From DASZYF01 sp035545535 (GTDB lineage: Bacteria; Actinomycetota; Actinomycetes; Mycobacteriales; CAJCIY01), in the NCBI GenBank assembly GCA_035545535.1, contig DASZYF010000159.1, positions 1-22,040 of the forward strand: DNA of 22,040 nucleotides, read 5' to 3'. Below the pieces are notes generated by a model, which ran no database searches, was not told where the DNA came from, and worked only from the letters and a program-made list of their open reading frames with translations. Numbering within the stretch: the stretch's first letter is position 1; the number at the start of each line of letters is the position of its first letter. Shown one piece after another: positions 1 to 5,922 of this stretch. A program made the position numbers and the translations under genes.

Positions 1-219
1 GGGCACCGAGGTCGGCACGGGGGAGGTCACGGAGGCGGGCCCGGAGCTCGCGGCCGGCGTGCTCGGTGCCGCCGCGACCGAGGTCGGCGGGCCGGACGGA
101 GCGTTCGCCGCGGGCTTCGTGGAGCCGTCGTCCTTGACCGCCGCGGCGACCACCGCGCCGGCGAGCACGGCCACGTTGGCCAGGGCCAGGACGGTCACGA
201 GTCGTCGAGCGAGTGCCAC
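1..219 (-). CDS. N-terminus of an exported or membrane-anchored Ala/Pro/Ser/Thr-rich protein (partial)
   Basis: An open frame on the minus strand starts with GTG at 219 and stays open to the left edge (73 codons seen). It is the only usable start, because an in-frame TGA lies upstream at 256-258 with no other ATG, GTG or TTG between. After a short basic N-terminus (Arg5, Arg6) comes a hydrophobic stretch at about residues 7-28, ending in Lys-Asp-Asp, which fits a signal peptide or signal anchor. The rest (about 30-73) is low-complexity Ala, Pro, Ser and Thr, typical of an extracytoplasmic linker in actinobacterial surface proteins. No lipobox Cys is visible. No Shine-Dalgarno sequence is obvious. 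The gene is divergent from the ABC permease gene. The functional domain lies outside the window, so no role can be assigned. Confidence 0.6.
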   Translation of the reverse strand, partial: MALARRLVTVLALANVAVLAGAVVAAAVKDDGSTKPAANAPSGPPTSVAAAPSTPAASSGPASVTSPVPTSVP

Positions 220-243
220 CGGGCCATGCTGGCAGAGCGATCC

Positions 244-257
244 GAGCGGATCCGCTC
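244..257. promoter_or_regulatory. 14-bp perfect palindrome in a divergent spacer (possible operator)
   Basis: GAGCGGATCCGCTC reads the same on both strands. It sits between the divergent starts at 219 (minus) and 308 (plus; alternative GTG at 272), close enough to both to act as a dyad operator. A short hairpin in either leader is the alternative. There is no binding evidence. Confidence 0.35.
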
Positions 258-307
258 AAGGTGTCGCAAGCGTGACAGAGCGCACACGTCACGTCCTTGT
301 TTCGCGC

Positions 308-1372
308 ATGATCGCGTCCGTGTGGTGGGCAGCGGTCCGGGACCTGCAGTGGCGGGCCCGGAGGGTGGTGATCGCCACCGTCACCACCGCCCTGGTGTTC
401 GCGATGACCCTGGTCCTCGCCGGTCTGGTGTCGAGCTTCACCGCCGAGGCGCGTCGCACGGTGTGGGCGTTCGGTGGCGACGCGTGGGTCGTGCGCGACG
501 GCGTCTACGGTCCGTTCACCGCGGTGTCCGTCGTGCCGCTCGATGCGGTCGACGCCGTGCGCAGCAGCCCCGGCGTGCGGGCCGCCGCGCCGGTGCTCGT
601 GGTGCACGAGACGGTGCACACGCCTCGCGTCAGCGACCTCAACGTGGCGAGCTTCTCGCCGACGGACCTCGCCGCGCCGCCGATCAGCCGTGGTCGGCTG
701 CCGGCCGAGAGCGGCGAGCTGGCCCTCGACCGGAGCTTCCCGGGAGCCCACGTCGGCATGACGATCTCGGTGAGCGGCCGGACGTTCTCCGTCGTCGGGA
801 TCACCCACGGCATGTCCATCAACGGCGGGCAGCCGATGGCGTACGCGCCGCTCGACGACGTCGAAGGTCTCGTGTTCCCCGGGGCCCGCGTGGCCAGCGC
901 GATCGTCACCCGCGGCGTGCCGCAGCAGCTGCCTCCGGGCTATGCGATGCGCACGGTCGACGAGACCACGAGAGACACGCTGCGGCCGGTCACCAACGCG
1001 CTGCAGTCGCTGCGCACGGCGGAGCTGCTGATGGTCGCCGTCGCGGCGCTCGTCATCGGTTCGGTCGTCTACCTCTCGGCGCTCGAGCGGCAGCGCGACT
1101 TCGCGGTGCTCAAGGCCACGGGCACGTCGTCGCGCTCGCTCTTCTCCAGCCTCGCGTTCCAGGCCGTCGTGCTGGCGGTCGTCGCCGCGGTGCTGGGCGG
1201 CTTCGTCGCCCAGGGGCTCGTCCCGTTGTTCCCGCTCGCGTTCTCGATCCCGTTCTCGTCGTCGGCTCTCATGCCCGCGGTCGCGGTCGGGGTCGGGCTG
1301 CTCGCGAGCGTGGCCGCCGGCCGGCGCGCGACCCGGGTCGACCCCGCGCTCGCGTTCGGCGGCCCGGGATGA
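308..1372 (+). CDS. FtsX/MacB-type ABC transporter permease
   Basis: This is the membrane subunit of a MacB/FtsX-class ABC system, which usually moves or extracts lipophilic substrates using ATP hydrolysed by a separate subunit. From the ATG at 308 it has 354 residues. There is one N-terminal membrane segment, a large extracytoplasmic domain (about residues 45-235), then three C-terminal segments. The sequence after the second segment, LERQRDFAVLKATGTS, is the hallmark of the FtsX-like domain. The N-terminus resembles, from memory, mycobacterial Rv0072. An in-frame GTG at 272 preceded by AAGGTG gives 12 more residues and is a real alternative start. The stop overlaps the ATPase start by 4 nt (ATGA), so the two subunits are translationally coupled. 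The substrate is unknown. Confidence 0.85.
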   Translation: MIASVWWAAVRDLQWRARRVVIATVTTALVFAMTLVLAGLVSSFTAEARRTVWAFGGDAWVVRDGVYGPFTAVSVVPLDAVDAVRSSPGVRAAAPVLVVHETVHTPRVSDLNVASFSPTDLAAPPISRGRLPAESGELALDRSFPGAHVGMTISVSGRTFSVVGITHGMSINGGQPMAYAPLDDVEGLVFPGARVASAIVTRGVPQQLPPGYAMRTVDETTRDTLRPVTNALQSLRTAELLMVAVAALVIGSVVYLSALERQRDFAVLKATGTSSRSLFSSLAFQAVVLAVVAAVLGGFVAQGLVPLFPLAFSIPFSSSALMPAVAVGVGLLASVAAGRRATRVDPALAFGGPG

Positions 1373-2385
1373 CCCGGCTCGACGTGCAGGGCCTGACCGT
1401 CGAGTACCGCTCCGCGGGCTACCCCGTGCGGCCGCTCGACGGCCTGGACATGACCGCCGAGACCGGCGAGCTCGTGCTGCTGCTGGGGCCCAGCGGCTGC
1501 GGCAAGACGACGCTGCTCTCGGTGCTGGCGGGCATCCTCACGCCGACGAGCGGGACCGTGCTGCTCGACGGCACGCCGGTGACCGGCCTGCGCGGCGGCG
1601 ACCTCACGAGCTACCGGCGCTCGACGGTCGGCGTGGTGTTCCAGGCGTTCAACCTCGTCCCGAGCCTGTCGGCCGTGGAGAACGTGGCGGCGCCGCTGTG
1701 GGCGGCCGGCGTCGGGCGCCGGCCCGCGCGGGAGCGCGCGACCGCGCTGCTGACCCAGGTGGGCCTGGCCGACCGGCTGCGGCATCGTCCCGGTGACCTG
1801 TCCGGCGGGCAGCAGCAACGGGTCGCGATCGCCCGGGCGCTGGTGCACGACCCGCCCCTGCTGCTGGCCGACGAGCCGACGGCGCACCTGGACCACGTGC
1901 AGGTCGAGGTCGTGCTGCGCACGCTGCGCACGCTGGCGGCGCCCGGCCGTCTCGTGGTCGTGGCGACGCACGACGACCGGATGGTCCCGCTCGCGGACCG
2001 TGTGGTGCAGATGCGGCCGGACCTCGCCGACGGCCCCGACGCGCCGGAGCGGCTCGCCTTCGAGGAGGGCGAGCTGATCTTCGCCCAGGGCGAGCGCGGG
2101 ACCCAGGTGTACGTGATCGCCGAAGGCGAGGTGCTGCTGACCCGGGCCGGCGAGCGCGGCGAGGAGGTCCTCGCCCGGCTCGGGCCCGGCGAGTACTTCG
2201 GCGAGCTCGGGCCGATGCTCGGGTTCCCCCGCTCGGCGACGGCCCGCGCGACGCGCGCGTCCGTGCTGGTGGGCTACGGCGTCGCCGACTTCAAGGCGCT
2301 GCTGCGTGACGGCAAGCTCGCCGCCCGCTCCACCGCGGTCGCCCGGCGCCGCACGCGCCCGCCGGCGGCCTCGTCAGCCCGCTAG
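1369..2385 (+). CDS. ABC transporter ATPase with a C-terminal cyclic-nucleotide-binding domain
   Basis: The protein has 338 residues. Residues 1-220 form a LolD/MacB-type nucleotide-binding domain: Walker A GPSGCGKTT (40-48), Q-loop Gln92, signature LSGGQ (144-148), Walker B LLLADEP (164-170) and H-loop His201. Residues about 228-320 form a cNMP-binding domain with a phosphate-binding cassette at 274-294 (FGELGPMLGFPRSAT). Glu279 and Arg288, the residues that contact ribose and cyclic phosphate in CRP/PKA-type domains, are both present. This suggests that ATP-driven transport is gated by cAMP or a related nucleotide. The same fusion is known in mycobacteria (Rv0073, Rv2564, from memory). The gene is coupled to the upstream permease by ATGA. 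Its TAG stop shares bases with the TAG of the convergent whiB gene. Confidence 0.9.
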   Translation: MTRLDVQGLTVEYRSAGYPVRPLDGLDMTAETGELVLLLGPSGCGKTTLLSVLAGILTPTSGTVLLDGTPVTGLRGGDLTSYRRSTVGVVFQAFNLVPSLSAVENVAAPLWAAGVGRRPARERATALLTQVGLADRLRHRPGDLSGGQQQRVAIARALVHDPPLLLADEPTAHLDHVQVEVVLRTLRTLAAPGRLVVVATHDDRMVPLADRVVQMRPDLADGPDAPERLAFEEGELIFAQGERGTQVYVIAEGEVLLTRAGERGEEVLARLGPGEYFGELGPMLGFPRSATARATRASVLVGYGVADFKALLRDGKLAARSTAVARRRTRPPAASSAR

Positions 2386-2708
2386 GCGCGCCAGCGCCCG
2401 GTCCAGACGACCCGCATGCGGCGGCGCTCGTCCGGGGTGGTCCCGCCCCACACGCCTTCGGGTTCGGCGGTGGTCAGGGCGGCCGCGAGGCAGTGACCCG
2501 CGACCGAGCACTTCCCGCACAGGGCGAGGGCCGCATCGGGCCGGCCCTCGGCGTCGGGGAAGAACGTCGACGGCTCGACCGCGGCGCAGGCGCTGCGCGC
2601 GCGCCACATCGGGTCGGGCACCCTCGCGGAGGCCTTGGCGGCCTTGAACCGGATGTCGCGGCTCACGCGGCGGGCCTCTTCGGGCGCCAGCACCAGGCGG
2701 CGGGTCAT
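2382..2708 (-). CDS. WhiB-family iron-sulfur transcriptional regulator
   Basis: This 108-residue protein has the four WhiB cysteines Cys41, Cys64, Cys67 and Cys73 (C-x22-C-x2-C-x5-C), which ligate a 4Fe-4S cluster. They are followed by the turn motif GVWGGTT (85-91) and a basic C-terminus. Wbl proteins are actinobacterial and usually act by binding the principal sigma factor in response to redox or nitric oxide. The ATG at 2708 is chosen because the Shine-Dalgarno GGGGGAGG (2715-2722) ends 6 nt before it. The GTG at 2735 would translate through that ribosome site. The gene is convergent with the ABC ATPase and overlaps it by 3 nt. I cannot assign it to WhiB1, 2, 4 or another subgroup with confidence, although whiB1 of M. 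tuberculosis lies near the same SRAP-aroA-rsgA block and is also CRP-regulated. Confidence 0.93.
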   Translation of the reverse strand: MTRRLVLAPEEARRVSRDIRFKAAKASARVPDPMWRARSACAAVEPSTFFPDAEGRPDAALALCGKCSVAGHCLAAALTTAEPEGVWGGTTPDERRRMRVVWTGRWRA

Positions 2709-2714
2709 GTGCGG

Positions 2715-2722
2715 CCTCCCCC
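2715..2722 (-). promoter_or_regulatory. Ribosome binding site of whiB
   Basis: GGGGGAGG on the minus strand, 6 nt before the ATG at 2708. It settles the start codon of the WhiB gene. Confidence 0.75.
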
Positions 2723-2758
2723 GTCTCCTTCGCACCGGCAGTCCCGGTGATCACCCGA

Positions 2759-2787
2759 TGTCTACCGCGCTGTGAGCGAGACCACAA
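2759..2787 (-). promoter_or_regulatory. Probable sigma-70-type promoter of whiB
   Basis: On the minus strand TTGTGG (2782-2787) is followed, after exactly 17 nt, by TAGACA (2759-2764). The predicted transcript start is near 2752, giving a leader of about 44 nt that holds the GGGGGAGG ribosome site. A 10-bp palindrome, GGTGATCACC (2746-2755), covers the predicted start point. The assignment rests on box similarity and spacing only. Confidence 0.5.
2771..2786. promoter_or_regulatory. CRP/FNR-like operator overlapping the whiB -35 box
   Basis: TGTGAGCGAGACCACA matches the CRP dyad TGTGA-N6-TCACA at 9 of 10 conserved positions. It overlaps the candidate -35 hexamer, and its centre lies about 26 nt before the predicted start point, a position that favours repression. 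CRP control of whiB1 through such sites is established in M. tuberculosis. Whether this gene is the whiB1 equivalent is inference. Confidence 0.5.
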
Positions 2788-2831
2788 GAGGCGGTTTCGT
2801 GCTCAGTGGTCCGCCTCGTCCGTCACAGGGG

Positions 2832-3563
2832 TCACAGGAGGGTCGGTTGGGGGTCCTCCGCGGCCGGATCGATGGGCTCGCGCAGCTGCGGGCCGTCGTT
2901 GCGGACGTCGTTCACCGCGGTCGAGACCCGGTGAGCGGACAGCAGCCCCGCGGGGGGCGGACCCAGGGCGGCGAGCAGGGGCTCGGGGTCCGTGCGGTGG
3001 GGGTCGAGCCAGGCCGCCCACATGTCGGGCTCCAGCAGCACCGGGCTGCGGTCGTGGATGTGGCCGAGCTCGTCCACGGCGTCGGTGGTGATGACGGAAG
3101 TGCTCCAGACGCGGTTGCCGGCAGCATCGGACCAGACCTCGTAGATGCCGGCCATCGCGAGCGCCCCGCCGTCGGCCCGGTGGATGTAGACGGGCAGCTT
3201 CTTGCCGCGCGGCTCCTCCGGGGGCAGCCACTCGTAGTAGCCGTCGGCCGGGACGATGCACCGGCGGGCCTGGATCGCCTTGCGGAAGGCCGGCTTGGTG
3301 GTGAGCGTCTCGAGCCGCGCGTTGATCATGCGGGCGCCGACCGACAGGTCCTTCGCCCACGACGGCACCAGGCCCCAGCGGAAGACGCGCAGCAGGCGGA
3401 CGTCCTCGTCGGTCTCCTTGTTGCGACGGACGAGGACCACCGGCACCGGATCGGTGGGCGCGACGTTGTAGCTCTCCTCGACCGCCCCGGCCGTGTCGTC
3501 GACCGCGGAGAACGTCTCGAGCAACGTCGGCGTGCTCATCGCGGACGCATATCTGCCGCACAC
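2832..3563 (-). CDS. SRAP-domain protein (HMCES/YedK family), abasic-site DNA-protein crosslinker
   Basis: SRAP proteins trap abasic sites in single-stranded DNA through a thiazolidine bond made by Cys2, and also have autoproteolytic activity. The 243-residue protein starts MCGRY, so the initiator Met must be removed to expose Cys2. This fixes the GTG at 3563 as the start. Other family residues are present: Asn33 (NVAPT), Asn81 (INARLET), Glu111 (GYYEW) and His170 (HIHDRSP, where many members have HxRMP). The length is typical of the family. There is no ribosome site, but a TAGCGT box lies 6 nt before the GTG, so the transcript is probably leaderless. The gene is divergent from aroA, as for Rv3226c/Rv3227 in M. 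tuberculosis. Confidence 0.93.
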   Translation of the reverse strand: MCGRYASAMSTPTLLETFSAVDDTAGAVEESYNVAPTDPVPVVLVRRNKETDEDVRLLRVFRWGLVPSWAKDLSVGARMINARLETLTTKPAFRKAIQARRCIVPADGYYEWLPPEEPRGKKLPVYIHRADGGALAMAGIYEVWSDAAGNRVWSTSVITTDAVDELGHIHDRSPVLLEPDMWAAWLDPHRTDPEPLLAALGPPPAGLLSAHRVSTAVNDVRNDGPQLREPIDPAAEDPQPTLL

Positions 3564-3569
3564 ACGTCC

Positions 3570-3575
3570 ACGCTA
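3570..3575 (-). promoter_or_regulatory. -10 box for a leaderless transcript of the SRAP gene
   Basis: TAGCGT on the minus strand fits the actinobacterial -10 pattern TANNNT. Exactly 6 nt separate it from the GTG at 3563, so transcription probably starts at or next to the start codon. No convincing -35 box is seen. A GC palindrome, CGGGGCCCCG, lies just upstream at 3579-3588. Confidence 0.45.
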
Positions 3576-3613
3576 AGCCGGGGCCCCGACGGCGGTGCGG
3601 GAGGCTTGTCCCG

Positions 3614-4924
3614 ATGACGACGCCCGTGGCACCGACGGCGGCCGAGCGCGCGTGGAGCGCGCCGACCGCCACGAGCCCGGTGCGCGGCGTCGTCACGGTG
3701 CCCGGGTCGAAGTCCCTGACCAACCGGCTCCTCGTGCTCGCGGCTCTCGCCGACGGTCCGTCGACGCTCCGCGCTCCGCTGCGGTCGCGCGACTCGTTGC
3801 TGATGGCCGCCGCGCTGCGGGCGCTGGGCGTGGGCATCGACGACCACGGTGACGACTGGGCCGTCACCCCGGCGCCGCTGCACGGGCCGGCGGCGCTCGA
3901 CGTCGGCAACGCGGGCACGGTCGCCCGCTTCCTGCCCGCCGTCGCCGCGCTCGCGGACGGCGTGGTGACGATGGACGGCGACGCGCGCGTGCGCGAGCGC
4001 CCGCTCGGACCGCTGCTCACCGCGCTGCGCACGCTCGGCGCCGACATCGACGGCGACGCGCTGCCCATCACGATCCGCGGCCGCGGGATGCTCGCCGGCG
4101 GAACCGTGACGATCGACGCGTCGCAGTCGTCTCAGCTGGTGAGCGGGTTGCTGCTCGCCGCTCCGCGCACCCGCGACGGCGTGACCGTCGTGCACGCGGG
4201 GCCGCCCGTCCCGTCCGCTCCGCACCTCGAGATGACGGTCGCGTGCCTGCGCGACGCCGGCGCGACCGTCGAGACCGCTCCGAACCGTTGGCGGGTCGAG
4301 CCCGGACCGTTGCGCGGAGCCGACGTCACGGTCGAGCCCGACCTCTCGAGCGCCTCGGCGTTCCTTGCCGCCGCGGTCGCGACCGGCGGTGAGGTGAGGC
4401 TCGCGGGTTGGCCCCCGACGACGACGCAACCCGGCCGGTCCACGCCGGCGCTGTTGGAGCGCATGGGCGCGACCACGTCGCTCGGACCCGACGGGCTCGT
4501 GGTGCGCGGCAACCCGGACGGCATCCGCGGCGTCGACGCCGACCTGCGCGACAACCCTGAGGTCGTCCCCGCCGTCACCGCGCTGGCCGTCCTGGCGCAG
4601 ACGCCGAGCCGCCTGCGCGGCATCGCGCACCTGCGCGTGCAGGAGACCGACCGGCTGCGCGCGCTGTCCGAGGAGCTCGGGCTCCTCGGCGCCGACGTGC
4701 GCGAGACCGAGGACGGGCTCGAGATCACGCCCGCCCCGCTGCACGCGCCGGACCGGCCGCTCGACCCGCGCGCTGACCACCGCCTCGCGATGGCGTACGC
4801 GGTCGTCGGGCTCGCGGTGCCCGGCGTGACCGTCGACGACGTGGCCACGGTCGGCAAGACGGTGCCCGACTTCACGGCGCGGTGGAGCGCACTCGTCGGC
4901 GGCCCGGCTGCCCCGCCTCCGTGA
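3614..4924 (+). CDS. aroA: 3-phosphoshikimate 1-carboxyvinyltransferase (EPSP synthase)
   Basis: EPSP synthase joins phosphoenolpyruvate to shikimate-3-phosphate, the sixth step of the shikimate pathway, in the cytoplasm. The 436-residue protein has family motifs along its length: GSKSLTNR (31-38, with Lys33 and Arg38), GNAGT (98-102), RERPLGPLL (127-135), SSQLVSGLLLAAP (172-184), DLSSASAFLAAA (243-254), catalytic Asp313 (DNPEVVPA), VQETDRLRAL (342-351), DHRLAM (388-393) and GKTVPDF (414-420). The Gly of the NAGT motif, linked to glyphosate sensitivity in class I enzymes, is retained. GGGAGG (3599-3604) precedes the ATG by 9 nt. The stop overlaps the rsgA start (GTGA). The arrangement matches Rv3227-Rv3228. 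Confidence 0.97.
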   Translation: MTTPVAPTAAERAWSAPTATSPVRGVVTVPGSKSLTNRLLVLAALADGPSTLRAPLRSRDSLLMAAALRALGVGIDDHGDDWAVTPAPLHGPAALDVGNAGTVARFLPAVAALADGVVTMDGDARVRERPLGPLLTALRTLGADIDGDALPITIRGRGMLAGGTVTIDASQSSQLVSGLLLAAPRTRDGVTVVHAGPPVPSAPHLEMTVACLRDAGATVETAPNRWRVEPGPLRGADVTVEPDLSSASAFLAAAVATGGEVRLAGWPPTTTQPGRSTPALLERMGATTSLGPDGLVVRGNPDGIRGVDADLRDNPEVVPAVTALAVLAQTPSRLRGIAHLRVQETDRLRALSEELGLLGADVRETEDGLEITPAPLHAPDRPLDPRADHRLAMAYAVVGLAVPGVTVDDVATVGKTVPDFTARWSALVGGPAAPPP

Positions 4925-5922
4925 GCCCTCGCGAGCTCGACGAGGACGACGTCCGCGTGCGGGCGCGGGGTGGCTCGCGTCGCCGCACCCGCGACCGCCC
5001 GGCGCACAGCGACGCGCGCACCGGGATGGTCATCTCGGTCGACCGTGGCCGCTACACGTGCTGGGTCGACGACGGCGAGCTGATCGCGATGCGCGGAGCC
5101 GACGTGCGCCGCACGCCGCTCGTCGTCGGTGACCGCGTCGCCGTGGTCGGTGGCGACGGCACCAGCGACGGGCTCGGTCGGATCGTCCGGCTCGAGCCCC
5201 GCGCCAGCGTGCTGCGCCGCTCACCCGACGACGACGACCCGATCGAACGGCCGGTCGTCGCCAACGCGGACCTGCTCGTGTGCGTGGTCGCGCTGGCGGA
5301 TCCGCCGCCGCGCACCGGCCTCATCGACCGCGTGCTCGTCGCGGCGTACGACGGCGGCCTCACACCGGCGCTGTGCCTGACCAAGAGCGACCTGGTCGGG
5401 ACCGACGACCACGTCAGCGCCGCGGCCGAGCTGCGGGCGACCTACGCACCGCTCGGCCTGTCCGTCGTGCACGGCGGTCGCACCGACGACCTGCACGAGG
5501 TCGAAGAGCTGCTGTCCGGTCGCACGAGCGTGCTGTTCGGGCACAGCGGGGTCGGCAAGAGCACGCTGGTCAACCGGCTCGTGCCCGACGCCGACCGCGA
5601 GACCGGTGACGTCAACGCCGTCACCGGACGCGGGCGGCACACGTCCTCCGGCGCGGTCGCGTTCCGGCTCGGTGAAGGCGACGCCTGGGTCATCGACACC
5701 GCGGGCATCCGCTCGTTCGGCCTCGGCCACCTCTCCCCCAACCGCGTGCTCGCCGCGTTCAGCGACCTCGCACCCGGCGCGGAGGAGTGCCCGACGCACT
5801 GCACGCACAGCGCCGACGCGCCCGAGTGTGCGCTCGACCAGTGGGTGGCCGACGGCCACGCCGAGCCCGCACGGCTCGCGTCGCTCCGCCGCCTGCTCGC
5901 CGCGCGCGACGACGACGCGTGA
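4921..5922 (+). CDS. rsgA: Ribosome small subunit-dependent GTPase RsgA
   Basis: RsgA is a circularly permuted GTPase that helps late maturation of the 30S ribosomal subunit. The 333-residue protein shows the permuted order: an N-terminal OB-like domain (about 32-95), then G4 TKSD (154-157), G1 GHSGVGKST (207-215), GRGRHTS of the switch region (236-242) and G3 DTAG (259-262). A C-terminal zinc knuckle follows with Cys290, Cys294, His296 and Cys303. A basic N-terminal extension (residues 1-30) is common in actinobacterial members. The GTG start at 4921 overlaps the aroA stop in GTGA, and its own stop overlaps the next start in GTGA. All three genes therefore look translationally coupled. Confidence 0.95.
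   Translation: MSPRELDEDDVRVRARGGSRRRTRDRPAHSDARTGMVISVDRGRYTCWVDDGELIAMRGADVRRTPLVVGDRVAVVGGDGTSDGLGRIVRLEPRASVLRRSPDDDDPIERPVVANADLLVCVVALADPPPRTGLIDRVLVAAYDGGLTPALCLTKSDLVGTDDHVSAAAELRATYAPLGLSVVHGGRTDDLHEVEELLSGRTSVLFGHSGVGKSTLVNRLVPDADRETGDVNAVTGRGRHTSSGAVAFRLGEGDAWVIDTAGIRSFGLGHLSPNRVLAAFSDLAPGAEECPTHCTHSADAPECALDQWVADGHAEPARLASLRRLLAARDDDA

Noticed and set aside
226..1368. Upstream in-frame extension of the ABC ATPase to 226
   Set aside because: It would overlap the whole permease gene in another frame with Arg-rich nonsense sequence. The ATG at 1369 gives the normal N-terminus and the ATGA overlap.
2822..2838. Direct repeat GTCACAGG x2 at a 9-nt period
   Set aside because: It spans the SRAP stop codon and nothing suggests function; two copies are easily chance.
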